Shown piece by piece: positions 63,878 to 64,000 of a DNA stretch of 64,000 nt. The first letter of the stretch is position 1. Every line of letters begins with the position of its first letter. The position numbers and the translations under genes are program-made. The stretch covers positions 496,001 through 560,000 of the forward strand of contig NZ_UHFN01000007.1 of the NCBI RefSeq assembly GCF_900459405.1. The letters run 5' to 3'. This stretch comes from Streptococcus hyointestinalis (GTDB lineage Bacteria; Bacillota; Bacilli; Lactobacillales; Streptococcaceae). The notes below the pieces were generated by a model. The model was not told where the DNA came from, did not search any database, and was given only the letters and a program-made list of their open reading frames with translations.

Positions 63878-64000
63878 ATGGCAGAAAAATTGATAAATAT
63901 TGCTTTGGTGGAAATGAAAGATGGAGACAAAAGTGTAAAGTCACTAAATGTACTTGACAAATATTTAAAAAGATTTGAGAAGAACTTGTTATTCCCAAAT
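63878..64000 (+). CDS. Gene start, truncated by window end
   Basis: First 41 codons (MAEKLINIALVEMKDGDKSV...), preceded by GGAGAGGAG and beginning one base after the stop of the membrane-protein gene. The stretch is soluble and charged, with no membrane segment. No family can be assigned. Tight coupling to the upstream gene suggests a two-gene module. Confidence 0.7.
   Translation, partial: MAEKLINIALVEMKDGDKSVKSLNVLDKYLKRFEKNLLFPN

Noticed and set aside
1..64000. tRNA, rRNA or tmRNA genes
   Set aside because: None recognised by eye; a covariance search was not possible, so a missed short RNA cannot be excluded.

Overview
The window looks like a chromosome segment of a Streptococcus, probably of the S. 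bovis/equinus (gallolyticus) group. Supporting signs are the genes of a competent low-GC Gram-positive coccus (comFA/comFC, ylbF, ricT, yabA), a Lys-type MurE, YSIRK-type and LPxTG surface proteins, a GH68 levansucrase, amtB-glnK, and streptococcal regulatory sites that can be read directly (CtsR, CodY, GlnR, NrdR, CYS- and MET-box motifs). The species cannot be fixed from sequence alone. No rRNA, tRNA or CRISPR array was seen.

Layout. 1-3.5 kb: end of a liaSR cell-envelope two-component system, a HAD/cyclophilin fusion and cvfD. 3.5-9 kb: cysK, yigZ, the comFA-comFC competence operon, the ribosome hibernation factor gene hpf and a zinc alcohol dehydrogenase. 9.0-10.55 kb: an IS30-family element with unusual ends. 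10.6-15.1 kb: a DUF1803 gene and an fhuCDBG-type ferric-siderophore ABC operon. 15.2-20.8 kb: divergent murE and murJ, then the metB-patB transsulfuration pair. 20.9-25.6 kb: levansucrase, upp, clpP, ylbF-ylbG. 25.7-32 kb: the livJHMGF branched-chain amino-acid transporter, a membrane protein and a CBS/ACT protein. 32-35.5 kb: tmk-holB-ricT-yabA-rsmI. 35.6-39.2 kb: amtB-glnK, a lipoprotein and an IS630-family element. 39.3-44.4 kb: serC-serA, ogt, an ArsC/Spx-like gene, exoA and an arginase-like gene. 44.5-50.7 kb: a deoxynucleoside kinase-pnuC operon with tandem NrdR boxes, a 14-codon peptide ORF, a large LPxTG protein with a DUF4353-type domain, tehB, and a DUF3290-DUF421 pair. 50.7-57.1 kb: a B3/B4-domain protein, metG, a MurM/FemAB-like ligase, and an operon of a 47-aa membrane protein, mntH and bioY. 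57.2-64 kb: an AT-rich defence segment with a type I restriction-modification system (hsdR frameshifted, hsdM and hsdS intact), a co-directional membrane protein and the start of one more gene that leaves the window.

How the genes work together. Much of the window is housekeeping metabolism with legible regulation. Sulfur control is visible at cysK (CYS-box) and metB (MET-box), amino-acid control at livJ and serC (CodY-like boxes lying between -35 and -10), nitrogen control at amtB-glnK (GlnR box over the -10), and protein-quality control at clpP (CtsR box over the -35). The iron (fhu) and manganese (mntH) operons share a related operator-like motif. dNTP salvage is tied to a NrdR double box that fills the promoter spacer.

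The least explained parts are the 14-codon ORF with a near-ideal ribosome binding site at 46125, the small membrane protein upstream of mntH, the gene pair after hsdS, a set of promoters whose -10 lies only 6-7 nt from the start codon (leaderless candidates), and the multi-copy ends of the IS30 element.
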